A stretch of 59,865 nt of DNA, from contig JBHOQW010000259.1 in the NCBI GenBank assembly GCA_042408665.1, positions 1 to 59,865 of the forward strand, read 5' to 3'. This DNA comes from CAUJGQ01 sp042408665 (lineage in GTDB: Bacteria; Chloroflexota; Dehalococcoidia; CAUJGQ01). Positions 43,037 to 50,396 of this stretch are shown here, in pieces. How positions within the stretch are numbered: position 1 is the stretch's first letter; every line of letters begins with the position of its first letter. Below the pieces are notes generated by a model. The model saw only the letters and a program-made list of their open reading frames with translations. It was not told where the DNA came from and did no database searches. A program made the translations under genes and the position numbers.

Positions 43037-44758
43037 CTACCGCGCCAGCCACACCACGAGATCCATCTCGGCTGCGTGACCATAGTCGCTCTTGTAGAAG
43101 AAGTTCCGAACATTGGGCTGCCATAGGACCGCATTGGCGGGAGTCACCAGCGGCACGCCTGGCATATGACCGGCCATGTAGCGCTGGATATCTTGGAACA
43201 GTTTCACCCTGCGCTGATAATCAAACTCGGTTTCTGTCTTTGCCACCATGTCTTCGAAATAATCATCGTGCCAGTCCGTCATATTGCGTGTACCTTTATA
43301 GCTCCAGTACGTTGTGAAGTATCCACTTGGGTCGGCGAATACCGCAGAGCGTGACTCAGCTATACCGTCGTATCGTCGCTTGTCACGATCTCCGACTCTG
43401 AATCTGTTCTGATAATCAGTGTAAGTGTACTGCTGGAGCCGGAGCCGGATTCCAGCCTTTTGTAGTTGAGCAAAGAGTAGTTCTGCCTCCGGTTTCGCGT
43501 AGTTATACTCATGGGTATAGTGGTAGAGCGTCTCAAACCCTTCGGGGTAACCGGCGGCGCTGAGGAGCTGTTTTGCCTCACGCAGGTCAAACTTGAACCA
43601 TTTGGCGTTCTCACCAAAGTCAGGCGAGCGAGGGCTCAAGAAGAAAGGGGTATAGCCGGCAGGGAATGCGTGGCTGGCGTAGTCGAAATCCATGAAGTCC
43701 AGGCCCGCAGCCAGCTCATCTCGATTGATGGCTATAGAGAGGGCGCGTCGTACCCGCACATCGCTGAACGGGGCCCGCTCAATGGCCAGCTCCAGACGAG
43801 GATGGTCGCTCGTCATGTACACGAGCTTGCCTGCGCCAGGCACTGATCGCTGGAGCTCGTTCAGGCGATCTCGCCCCTCGATCTGGTACAGGAAGCTGAG
43901 CTTACCAGAACGGAAGTTGGCGTCGAGGGTGGCAGGGTTGGAGATGATGGGGCGCTCTACTCGATCAACGTGCGGTAGGCCCTTCACGAAGTAGTTATGG
44001 TTCTTAATAAACGATGTTTGCACATCGGTATCGTACCGCTCGAATATGAATGGCCCTGCTCCCACGAACGGACCCGTAGCTGCAACCTTGCCATCGGGTC
44101 CGGGTATCTCTTTCGGGATGATCCACAGAAGGGTATGCGACGCGAGATTGCTAATGAAGCTCGCGCTTGGCCGTTTCAACTTGAAAACGATAGTGAGCTG
44201 GTCGGGTAGCTCGTAGCTGTCGATCACTTCCAGGAACGGCTTCGCCTGGCCGACGGCCATATAGCGCTCGTACGAATAGGCGATATCCTCGGCCACCATC
44301 TGGCGGCCGTTCAGCGGTGGCCGGTCGTGGTAGCGGATGTCCGGCCGGAGTTTGACGATGACACGCGTTGGTTCCGGCTGCTCCGGCATGGCCGCGGCGA
44401 CATCCGGCTCGAAGGTGAGGTCGAATGGCCCGTACTCGGCGCCCACCTTGTACTTCAAGATCCGGTTCGAGATGAACCCCCACGGCTCCTGCGCGGAGAA
44501 GGAGGTGTTCAGATACGGGTCAAACGCGGTTGGCGCTGAATTGATGTGATACCGGAGGGTGCCGCCCTCCACCGGCGTCTCTGCTGTCGCAGCCTGCCCT
44601 CGCGCGGTGGAGGGACGCGCCCCTGTTCCCTCCGTCCGGCCGCGACCACCGCACGCGACGGCCAACGCAGCCGCGCCAACCATGCCGGTGGTGAGCAAGC
44701 GCCGCCGTCCAAGTTGGCCGTGTTGGCCCAGCAATGGCGATAGGCCTGCCCGCTTCAT
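43037..44758 (-). CDS. family 5 extracellular solute-binding protein (DppA/OppA-like), lipoprotein
   Basis: 573 aa. The N-terminus has a twin-arginine-like stretch (LGRRRLLTTG), a hydrophobic core and a lipobox-type ALAVACGG, so the mature protein is probably lipid-anchored outside. RPDIRYHDRPPLNGRQMVAEDIAYSYERY, DVRVRRALSIAINRDELAAG and AKQLLSAAGYPEGFE are SBP_bac_5 blocks. It delivers ligand to the two permeases downstream. Codon use is less GC-biased than that of the neighbours (43381-43440 has 28 of 60 G+C), which suggests a different origin for this cassette. ATG 44758 follows GAGGAGGGAG. Confidence 0.93.
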   Translation of the reverse strand: MKRAGLSPLLGQHGQLGRRRLLTTGMVGAAALAVACGGRGRTEGTGARPSTARGQAATAETPVEGGTLRYHINSAPTAFDPYLNTSFSAQEPWGFISNRILKYKVGAEYGPFDLTFEPDVAAAMPEQPEPTRVIVKLRPDIRYHDRPPLNGRQMVAEDIAYSYERYMAVGQAKPFLEVIDSYELPDQLTIVFKLKRPSASFISNLASHTLLWIIPKEIPGPDGKVAATGPFVGAGPFIFERYDTDVQTSFIKNHNYFVKGLPHVDRVERPIISNPATLDANFRSGKLSFLYQIEGRDRLNELQRSVPGAGKLVYMTSDHPRLELAIERAPFSDVRVRRALSIAINRDELAAGLDFMDFDYASHAFPAGYTPFFLSPRSPDFGENAKWFKFDLREAKQLLSAAGYPEGFETLYHYTHEYNYAKPEAELLFAQLQKAGIRLRLQQYTYTDYQNRFRVGDRDKRRYDGIAESRSAVFADPSGYFTTYWSYKGTRNMTDWHDDYFEDMVAKTETEFDYQRRVKLFQDIQRYMAGHMPGVPLVTPANAVLWQPNVRNFFYKSDYGHAAEMDLVVWLAR

Positions 44759-44820
44759 GCTGCTCCCTCCTCAAGCGGAACGCCCTCCCACACGACCACC
44801 TCAATCTGGAGTGACCGAAT

Positions 44821-44852
44821 CTTGACATCAAGGGGTCGTTGCGTCAAGCAAC
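44821..44852. promoter_or_regulatory. two small inverted repeats upstream of the binding-protein gene
   Basis: CTTGA-CA-TCAAG at 44821-44832 and GTTGC-GTCAA-GCAAC at 44838-44852 lie 63-94 bp before the minus-strand start at 44758. They may form an operator, possibly for the LysR protein encoded downstream, or a hairpin. TTGACG/TTGATG-like -35 candidates exist on the minus strand but no convincing -10 box is paired with them. Confidence 0.3.
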
Positions 44853-44923
44853 GATGCGACGAAGCTCTCGCCGCGCCGTCTGCGCCCAGCTCTCCAGGCC
44901 GCAGGCACGAGGAGGCTGGCCCA

Positions 44924-44943
44924 GGCCCCGGCAAGCGGGGGCC
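44924..44943. terminator. stem-loop downstream of the HMG-CoA-lyase-like gene
   Basis: GGCCCCG pairs with CGGGGGCC (one bulged G) around GCAAG, 25 nt after the stop of the minus-strand gene ending at 44969. It could separate the CoA module (50049-44969) from the transporter unit that starts at 44758. No T-run follows on the minus strand. Confidence 0.4.
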
Positions 44944-44968
44944 CGGGCTCGGCCTCGCCGGCAGCTCC

Positions 44969-46192
44969 CTAGTCGTCGGCCGCCCCGGCGGCGGGGCTGG
45001 CGGCCAGCACTGTGTCCAGGTTCTGCTGGATGACGTCCGTCAGGCGACGTGTGATCTCCTCCTGTCCCCCGCCGCGCGCCAGCACCTCGTCCACCGCGTC
45101 GCGCTGCGGTGAGCGGATCGGCTCGCTCCACGGCGAGATGGCGTTTTCGCTGTAGGCCGCCTTGCCCAGCTTGAAGTGGCGCGCCTCCTCCTCCGTCTCG
45201 ATGAACGGCAGGTCCATCGGGTACAGCTTGCGCCCCTTGGGCCGTGGCCCGGCCTTGGAGACGTGCCCGTACAACCGCCGACCGACGATCTCCTCGAGCA
45301 TCCACACGCAGTCGATGATCTTGTCCAGATCGATGCCGGTGTCGATGCCCATCTCCTCCCACATGTGCACGACATCTTCGGTGGGCATCATGCCGGTCAC
45401 CCGGCCGTTGCCGCAGTACGGGCAGCCGCCGAAGCCGCCGATCGTACCGTCCACGCTCAGCGTGTAGGTCTCATCCAGCACCCGCATGGCGGCGTAGAGC
45501 GACAGCGGCGCCATGCCGCGGGCGTTGTGCAGGTGCAGGTTGACGTGCTTGATCTCCGGCCACTCCTTGCGGATGGTCTCGAGCTGATGCTCTACCTCGT
45601 GCGGCATGTTCCAGCTCATCGGGTCGCCTAGGGAGATGGCCGTCACCTTGATGCCCGCCTCCTGCCACATCTGGTACTGGCGGCGCAGGACGGTCATGCG
45701 CTGCTCCTCGGTGAACGGCCCCACGAAGTTGGACCCCCAGGCGGCGTTCACCCCGATGCCCGCCTCTTTGACCCCGCGCTCTTTGGCCGCCCGCACGATG
45801 TTCGGCCAGTTGGCGATCTCCTGGGCCTGGCTGCGGTTCGTGTTGCGCCGCGCGAACACGTCGCACATATGGCAGCTCAGGCTGGGCCGCGGCCGCTCCA
45901 CGGTCAGCGGCGGGCTGTACTGCATGGCCCGCTCCACCCCGCGCTGATTGAGCGCCAGCGCGGTGTAGGTGACGCCCGGCTTGGGCGTGAACTTCTGTAC
46001 GATCTCGTCGATGCGGGCCATCTGCGGCGTCCACTTCGGGCTCACAAATGACCCCACCACGATGCGCTTGAGCCCCGTCTCGGAGAGCGCGTTCAGCAGT
46101 CGCACCTTGTCCTCGACGGAGATCTCCGCGCTCTCGATCTGCATACCCTCGCGCATTGCCTCTTCGGTGTACTCGATCTTGGGCCATCCCAT
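44969..46192 (-). CDS. HMG-CoA-lyase-like DRE-TIM metallolyase
   Basis: 407 aa. SFVSPKWTPQMA is nearly identical to the HMG-CoA lyase motif; HLHNARGMA supplies the metal-binding histidines; IGGFGGCPYCGNG contains the catalytic-loop Cys (GGCP); TEDVVHMWEEMGIDTGIDLDKI is the C-terminal lyase signature. The family Arg-Asp (RDG) at the start of the barrel reads REG here, so a metal-ligand Asp is Glu. The enzyme should cleave a 3-hydroxy-3-methylglutaryl-CoA-like or citramalyl-CoA-like thioester by retro-Claisen reaction. ATG 46192 has AAAGGAGGCG. About 90 extra C-terminal residues are of unclear role. It follows the two CoA-transferases. Confidence 0.85.
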   Translation of the reverse strand: MGWPKIEYTEEAMREGMQIESAEISVEDKVRLLNALSETGLKRIVVGSFVSPKWTPQMARIDEIVQKFTPKPGVTYTALALNQRGVERAMQYSPPLTVERPRPSLSCHMCDVFARRNTNRSQAQEIANWPNIVRAAKERGVKEAGIGVNAAWGSNFVGPFTEEQRMTVLRRQYQMWQEAGIKVTAISLGDPMSWNMPHEVEHQLETIRKEWPEIKHVNLHLHNARGMAPLSLYAAMRVLDETYTLSVDGTIGGFGGCPYCGNGRVTGMMPTEDVVHMWEEMGIDTGIDLDKIIDCVWMLEEIVGRRLYGHVSKAGPRPKGRKLYPMDLPFIETEEEARHFKLGKAAYSENAISPWSEPIRSPQRDAVDEVLARGGGQEEITRRLTDVIQQNLDTVLAASPAAGAADD

Positions 46193-46233
46193 GGCGTCGC
46201 CTCCTTTCCCGGCGCTTGAGACTCTTGCATATC

Positions 46234-47598
46234 CTAGCCGTTGACCGCCGCCGCCTGCTCCAGGCCGAGCCGCTCGCGGTAATCCGGGTCGTAGCTGTGC
46301 AGGCGGCCGAGGCGTACCTGTTCGTCCAGCGGAATGGGCACCGGCGGCTCGGGCGGGGCGTCTAGCTCGCCCGTGAGGCGCTCCGCCACCAGCCGGGCGA
46401 AGGCCTCCGGTGAGAGGCCGAGCAGGTCCTGCAGCACATAGGCGTTCGCTTCGCCCAGCGGCGGCGCCGGCCTCCTAATGGATACCGGGGTGCGGCTGAG
46501 CTTCCACGGTCGGCCGATGATCGGCCGCCGTCCCACCCCCGTCACCGGGTCGTGCTCCACCATTTCGTAAAAGCCCCGCGCGCGCAGGTGGGGGTCGAGC
46601 AGCAGGTCGCGGGCGTCGTTCACCGGCCCGGCCGGCAGGCCGGCGGCGCGCAGGGCGGCCACCGCTTCCTCCCGCTCGCGTTCGGCCGCCCATGCGCTCA
46701 GCACCGCGTCGACCTCATCGTGGCGGGCGTAGGCTTCGGCCAGGGTGGCCGGCGGCGCGCCCTGGAGCCAGGCCGCGCAGCCGATCACGTTCAGCAGCGC
46801 GCGCCACTCGTCGTCGGTGCGGGCCGTGACCACCAGCCAGCGCTCGTCGCCCCGGCAGCGGTAGCAGCCCTGGACCGCGCCGGTGTGGTCGCGGTTGCCG
46901 ATGCGCCCACCGAGGCGACCGTTGGCAGCGTAGTCGAGAATCGCCTCACCGAGAAAGCTGACGTTGGCCTGGTACATGCCCACGTCGATCCACTGTCCCT
47001 CCCCGGTGAGCGCCCGGTGGCGCAGGGCGGCCATGATGCAGAACAGGGCGTGCCACATGGCCACGAAGTCCGGGTAGGACTGACCGATCTTCCACGGCCG
47101 GTCGCCGATGTAGCCGGAGAAGTGGCAGATCCCCGTCATCGGCTCCAGCGCCGTGCCCTGCACCGGGTAGCTCTCCCACGGGCTGTGGTGCCCGTAGCCG
47201 GTGTTGGACACGTAGATGATATCAGGCCGGATTTCGCGCACCCGTGGATAATCGAGCCCCCAGCCGCGCATCACGCGGGCGGTGTAGTTCTCGATCAGCA
47301 CGTCGCTCACCCGCACCAGATCGCGGAAGATGGCGCGGCCTTCCTCGCGGCTCAGGTCCAGCACCAGCGACCGCTTCCCCCGGTTGAGGGTGCAGAACGG
47401 CCCACCGCGGTCCCACGGCCGCTCGCCGGGGTCGTTGTCCGGCCACAGCCCCCAGGCCGAGCGGCGCGTTTGGTCGAGGCGCTGCAGCGCCTCGATCTTG
47501 ATCACCTCCGCGCCCAGGTCGGCCATCATCGCCGCCGTGTAGGGCATGGCGAACACGGAGCTGGTGTCGATCACCCGGATCCCGGCCAGCGGCAACAT
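46234..47598 (-). CDS. family III CoA-transferase, catalytic (Asp-containing) subunit of a pair
   Basis: 454 aa. IRVIDTSSVFAMPYTAAMMADLGAEVIKIE, NRGKRSLVLDLSREEG, SNTGYGHHSPW and GEGQWIDVGMYQ are CaiB family blocks. The catalytic Asp is residue 177 in SYPDFVAM. It matches the second half of the fused protein at 50397 over its length, including the unusual tail (PIPLDEQVRLGRLHSYDPDYRERL). With the Asp-less gene at 47664 it probably forms a heteromer, comparable in gene arrangement to the two-subunit benzylsuccinate CoA-transferase BbsEF. Substrates unknown. Confidence 0.88.
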   Translation of the reverse strand: MLPLAGIRVIDTSSVFAMPYTAAMMADLGAEVIKIEALQRLDQTRRSAWGLWPDNDPGERPWDRGGPFCTLNRGKRSLVLDLSREEGRAIFRDLVRVSDVLIENYTARVMRGWGLDYPRVREIRPDIIYVSNTGYGHHSPWESYPVQGTALEPMTGICHFSGYIGDRPWKIGQSYPDFVAMWHALFCIMAALRHRALTGEGQWIDVGMYQANVSFLGEAILDYAANGRLGGRIGNRDHTGAVQGCYRCRGDERWLVVTARTDDEWRALLNVIGCAAWLQGAPPATLAEAYARHDEVDAVLSAWAAEREREEAVAALRAAGLPAGPVNDARDLLLDPHLRARGFYEMVEHDPVTGVGRRPIIGRPWKLSRTPVSIRRPAPPLGEANAYVLQDLLGLSPEAFARLVAERLTGELDAPPEPPVPIPLDEQVRLGRLHSYDPDYRERLGLEQAAAVNG

Positions 47599-47663
47599 CG
47601 CTCCACCTCACGCACGCGCGACCCCTTCAACCCCCGTACCGGAAGCGCCCGCGCACCGGCCCA

Positions 47664-48893
47664 TCAGATCACCCCCTCGGCCCGCAACCGCTCGCGGGCT
47701 TCGTCATCGATGCCGAGTTCGGCCAGCACCTCGGCCGTGTGCTGGCCGAGCAGCGGGGCGGGCCGCCGCATCTGCCAGGGGGTGGCCGACATCTTCACCG
47801 GCTCGCCGGGGTAGGGAAGGGGGCCGGTGGTCGGATGGTCCACCTGCACCCAGTACCCCCGCGCCCGCAGTTGCGGGCAGTTGAGCAGGTCGGCCGGGTC
47901 CTGGGCGATGCCGAACAGGATGCGGCGGCGGGCTGCCTCGTCGAACAGCTCGTGCTTGGTGCGCGCGCGCAGGCCGATGTCGATCAATCGATCCAGCTCT
48001 TCGGCGTGGCGCGTCCGCCCGTCCGGTGTGGCGAACTTGTCGTCGTGCAGCTCGGGCACGCCGAGCAGCTCGGCGATGTCCGACCATTTGGCGCTGCCGC
48101 CCATTTGCAGGACCACGTACCCGTCCTTGCACGGCATGATGTTGTTCAGCCCGTCGCCGCTGGGCGGCCGGCGCCCCTGGATGGCGCCCATCCAGGCGTA
48201 GTACGGCTCGTTCATCACCAGCTCGGCGGCCAGGCTCTCGTGGATGGAGACGTCGATCCACTGGCCGGGCTGGCCCAGCGCCTGAGCGTAGGTCAGCGCC
48301 GCGGTGATGTACGCCGCGGTGGCGCCGGCGCTGTACTGGCCTTGGGACAACCCGTGCTTGAGCGGCTCGCGGTCCTGCCGCCCGCTGATGGCCATGATGC
48401 CGCTCATGGCGTACTCCACCAGCTCGCTGGCCGGCAGGTCGCGGTACGGGCCGGTCTGGCCGAAGTTGGAGATTGAGGTCAGGATCAGGCGCGGGTTGAG
48501 GGCGCTCAGCACCTCCCAGCCGATCCCCAGCCGCTCCATCACCCCCGGGCGAAAGCTCTCCACCACCACATCGGCGCGACGGGCCAGGTCAAGAAAAATG
48601 CGGCGCCCCGTTTCGTGCTTCAGGTTGAGGGTAACGCTGCGCTTGTTCGTGTTGAGGTAGAGAAAGAGCAGGCTGCCCTCCGGGTCCGGCCGGTCATGGT
48701 AGAAGGGCGGCATGTGCCGTGCGGGATCGCCGGTGCCGGGCCGCTCGATCTTGATCACGTCCGCGCCGTAGTCGGCGAGCAACTTGGTGCAGTACGGCCC
48801 GGCGATGTGCCAGGTGAGGTCGAGCACGCGCAGCCCGGCCAGCGGACCGCGCACCGCCGCCTCTTGCGCTTGCGCCGCAGCAACCGCAGCCAT
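47664..48893 (-). CDS. family III CoA-transferase, Asp-less subunit of a pair
   Basis: 409 aa from ATG 48893 (GGAGGAGAGC upstream; the longer open frame to 48986 is not conserved). LRVLDLTWHIAGPYCTKLLADYGADVIKIERP, NKRSVTLNLKHE, FGQTGPY, and PGQWIDVSIHES are family blocks. At the catalytic position the sequence is EPLKHGLSQGQYSAG: Gln186 stands where the Asp is in the other copies. It matches the first half of the fused protein at 50397. It probably gives structure or CoA binding in a heteromer with the gene 65 bp downstream rather than acting alone. Confidence 0.86.
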   Translation of the reverse strand: MAAVAAAQAQEAAVRGPLAGLRVLDLTWHIAGPYCTKLLADYGADVIKIERPGTGDPARHMPPFYHDRPDPEGSLLFLYLNTNKRSVTLNLKHETGRRIFLDLARRADVVVESFRPGVMERLGIGWEVLSALNPRLILTSISNFGQTGPYRDLPASELVEYAMSGIMAISGRQDREPLKHGLSQGQYSAGATAAYITAALTYAQALGQPGQWIDVSIHESLAAELVMNEPYYAWMGAIQGRRPPSGDGLNNIMPCKDGYVVLQMGGSAKWSDIAELLGVPELHDDKFATPDGRTRHAEELDRLIDIGLRARTKHELFDEAARRRILFGIAQDPADLLNCPQLRARGYWVQVDHPTTGPLPYPGEPVKMSATPWQMRRPAPLLGQHTAEVLAELGIDDEARERLRAEGVI

Positions 48894-49008
48894 GCTCTCC
48901 TCCCCCTCCGCCACGCGGTGTATCTCGGCGGTCGATCGGCCGGCCGCCAGCCGGCGAGGAGGCGCGGCGCCCACGTCCCGGCGCATGCCCCCTCACCGGC
49001 CCGCGACC

Positions 49009-49497
49009 TCACTCGGACGGCGGCACAAACGGGTACGGCACCTTGCGGCCGCCGCGCAGCGGCAGCACCCCTACCGCGGTGCCGGGCGTGCCCTCCTCAC
49101 CGCGCTGGTTGCGCATCCCGATCTCGCACTCCACGAAGCCAAGCCCGTCCTTCACGTAGGTCTTCGTCACCCGCCCCCAGGCCGTGACCGTGTCCCAGAC
49201 GAGGTCCATGCCGCGGAACTGGAACGAGATCTTCCACAGCCATCCTTCCGGGCCCAGCCAGTCCTTCATCATCTGCACCATGACGTGCTGTTTCCACGAG
49301 CCGTTCACCAGCCGCTCCGGCAGCTTGTCGTGCTCTTTGGCAAAGCGCTCGTCATAGTGGATGCGATGCCAGTTCTCGATCGCCGCCGACCACCGCATGA
49401 GATGCATCGGGCTCATAGGGCCCTTGGTGAGCGGCGTCACCTCATCGCCCACCTTGACGTCCTCGAAATAGAGCTGCTGTTTCTGCGTCGCGACCAC
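49009..49497 (-). CDS. MaoC-like hot-dog hydratase/dehydratase domain protein
   Basis: 162 aa single hot-dog fold. LYFEDVKVGDEVTPLTKGPMSP is the typical MaoC N-terminus; RWSAAIENWHRIHYDERFAKEHDKLPERLVNGSW carries the Asp/His-type R-hydratase region (here NWHRIHYD). It should hydrate an enoyl-CoA or serve as one half of a heteromeric hydratase with the gene 12 bp upstream. GTG 49497 follows GGGAGGCAGCAG. It sits directly before the CoA-transferase pair in the leftward string. Confidence 0.82.
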   Translation of the reverse strand: MVATQKQQLYFEDVKVGDEVTPLTKGPMSPMHLMRWSAAIENWHRIHYDERFAKEHDKLPERLVNGSWKQHVMVQMMKDWLGPEGWLWKISFQFRGMDLVWDTVTAWGRVTKTYVKDGLGFVECEIGMRNQRGEEGTPGTAVGVLPLRGGRKVPYPFVPPSE

Positions 49498-49509
49498 CTG
49501 CTGCCTCCC

Positions 49510-50049
49510 TCACCGGCGAATGGTGGTGTTGCGCACCTTGGCCAGCACCTGACCGTCCTGATTGGTGTACGTTGTCTCGGTGACGATGAACACCATCCTG
49601 CCGCTGCGCCCCTCCCGCTCGTAGATATCCACGTAGCGGCTCTGGGCGGTGATGCGATCACCGTGCTTGGCCAAAGCGAAGAATTCGGCCTCGACGCCGC
49701 CGTTGAGGGTGCGCACGGGCAGGTTGGGGATCGGCGGCAGGCCGGTGCCACCACCCGCGCCGATGCCGTCGTAGTCCGGGTTCTCTTTGACGCGGTCAAG
49801 CGGATCCGGCGTACCCGGCGGCCGACGGAAGGTGAATCCAGGGTACAGGGGCGGCGCCACCGGTCGCTCAAACCCCCGCGCCCGTGCCGCTTCGGGATCC
49901 CAGTAGATCGGGTCGTCGTCCATGATCGCCTGAATAAACCGGCGTACCGCCCCCGGCTCCACCGCATCCCAGGCCGTCACCGGCTCCGATTGCCGTCCGA
50001 TATAACTGCGCACCTCATCCGTGATATACGTCTCCGGCTGCTCGGCCAT
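49510..50049 (-). CDS. MaoC-like N-terminal hot-dog domain protein (FAS1-type dehydratase-like)
   Basis: 179 aa. SYIGRQSEPVTAWDAVEPGAVRRFIQAIMDDDPIYWDPEAARARG and the PVAPPLYPGF loop are typical of MaoC_dehydrat_N (FAS1-like) proteins, which act as the non-catalytic or substrate-binding half of two-chain hydratases. NGGVEAEFFALAKHGDRITAQSRYVDIYEREGR is the central hot-dog part. ATG 50049 is the first start after the divergent intergenic region. Together with the 49009 gene it forms a split hydratase, mirroring the split CoA-transferase beside it. Confidence 0.82.
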   Translation of the reverse strand: MAEQPETYITDEVRSYIGRQSEPVTAWDAVEPGAVRRFIQAIMDDDPIYWDPEAARARGFERPVAPPLYPGFTFRRPPGTPDPLDRVKENPDYDGIGAGGGTGLPPIPNLPVRTLNGGVEAEFFALAKHGDRITAQSRYVDIYEREGRSGRMVFIVTETTYTNQDGQVLAKVRNTTIRR

Positions 50050-50396
50050 GATCTGCCCCCGCCGCTGCGTCTCATCGCCTGTACGGCGCCCAACGTCGCA
50101 CCATGCCAGCCACCATCGGCTGTGCAGGCAGCCAGCATTCTAGCAGCGCCATTGGATGACTAACGGGCATGACCATTCAGCTTCGCGATGCAAATCAACG
50201 TGATTCACAATGTGATGCGCTTGACGGAAGAGACCGAGCGCGCCACGTTCAGTGATACGAGTCCGACCCGGACCGAACTCTGTCCCCGGGTTGGGCACGG
50301 ACGCCGTCCGTTCGCCGGTGTGGGGCGTGCCGCCTGATGCCGCGGCGGCCGGTCGTCCCGGCCGTCCCACACCGCTACCACCGGCCAGAGTGCCCG
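50050..50396. promoter_or_regulatory. 347-bp divergent control region between the two catabolic strings
   Basis: No gene is supported here. The part nearest 50140-50220 is richer in A/T than its surroundings. It contains an inverted repeat TCAC-AAT-GTGA (50205-50215) and a direct repeat GTGAT (50200-50204 and 50212-50216, 12 bp apart), a plausible operator. TTGACG at 50221-50226 is a -35-like hexamer on the plus strand, but no good -10 is spaced to it. The LysR protein at 40145 is the nearest candidate regulator. Confidence 0.45.

Noticed and set aside
50205..50215. TCACAATGTGA as a CRP-type site
   Set aside because: CRP sites are TGTGA-N6-TCACA; here the half-sites are in the opposite order and spacing.
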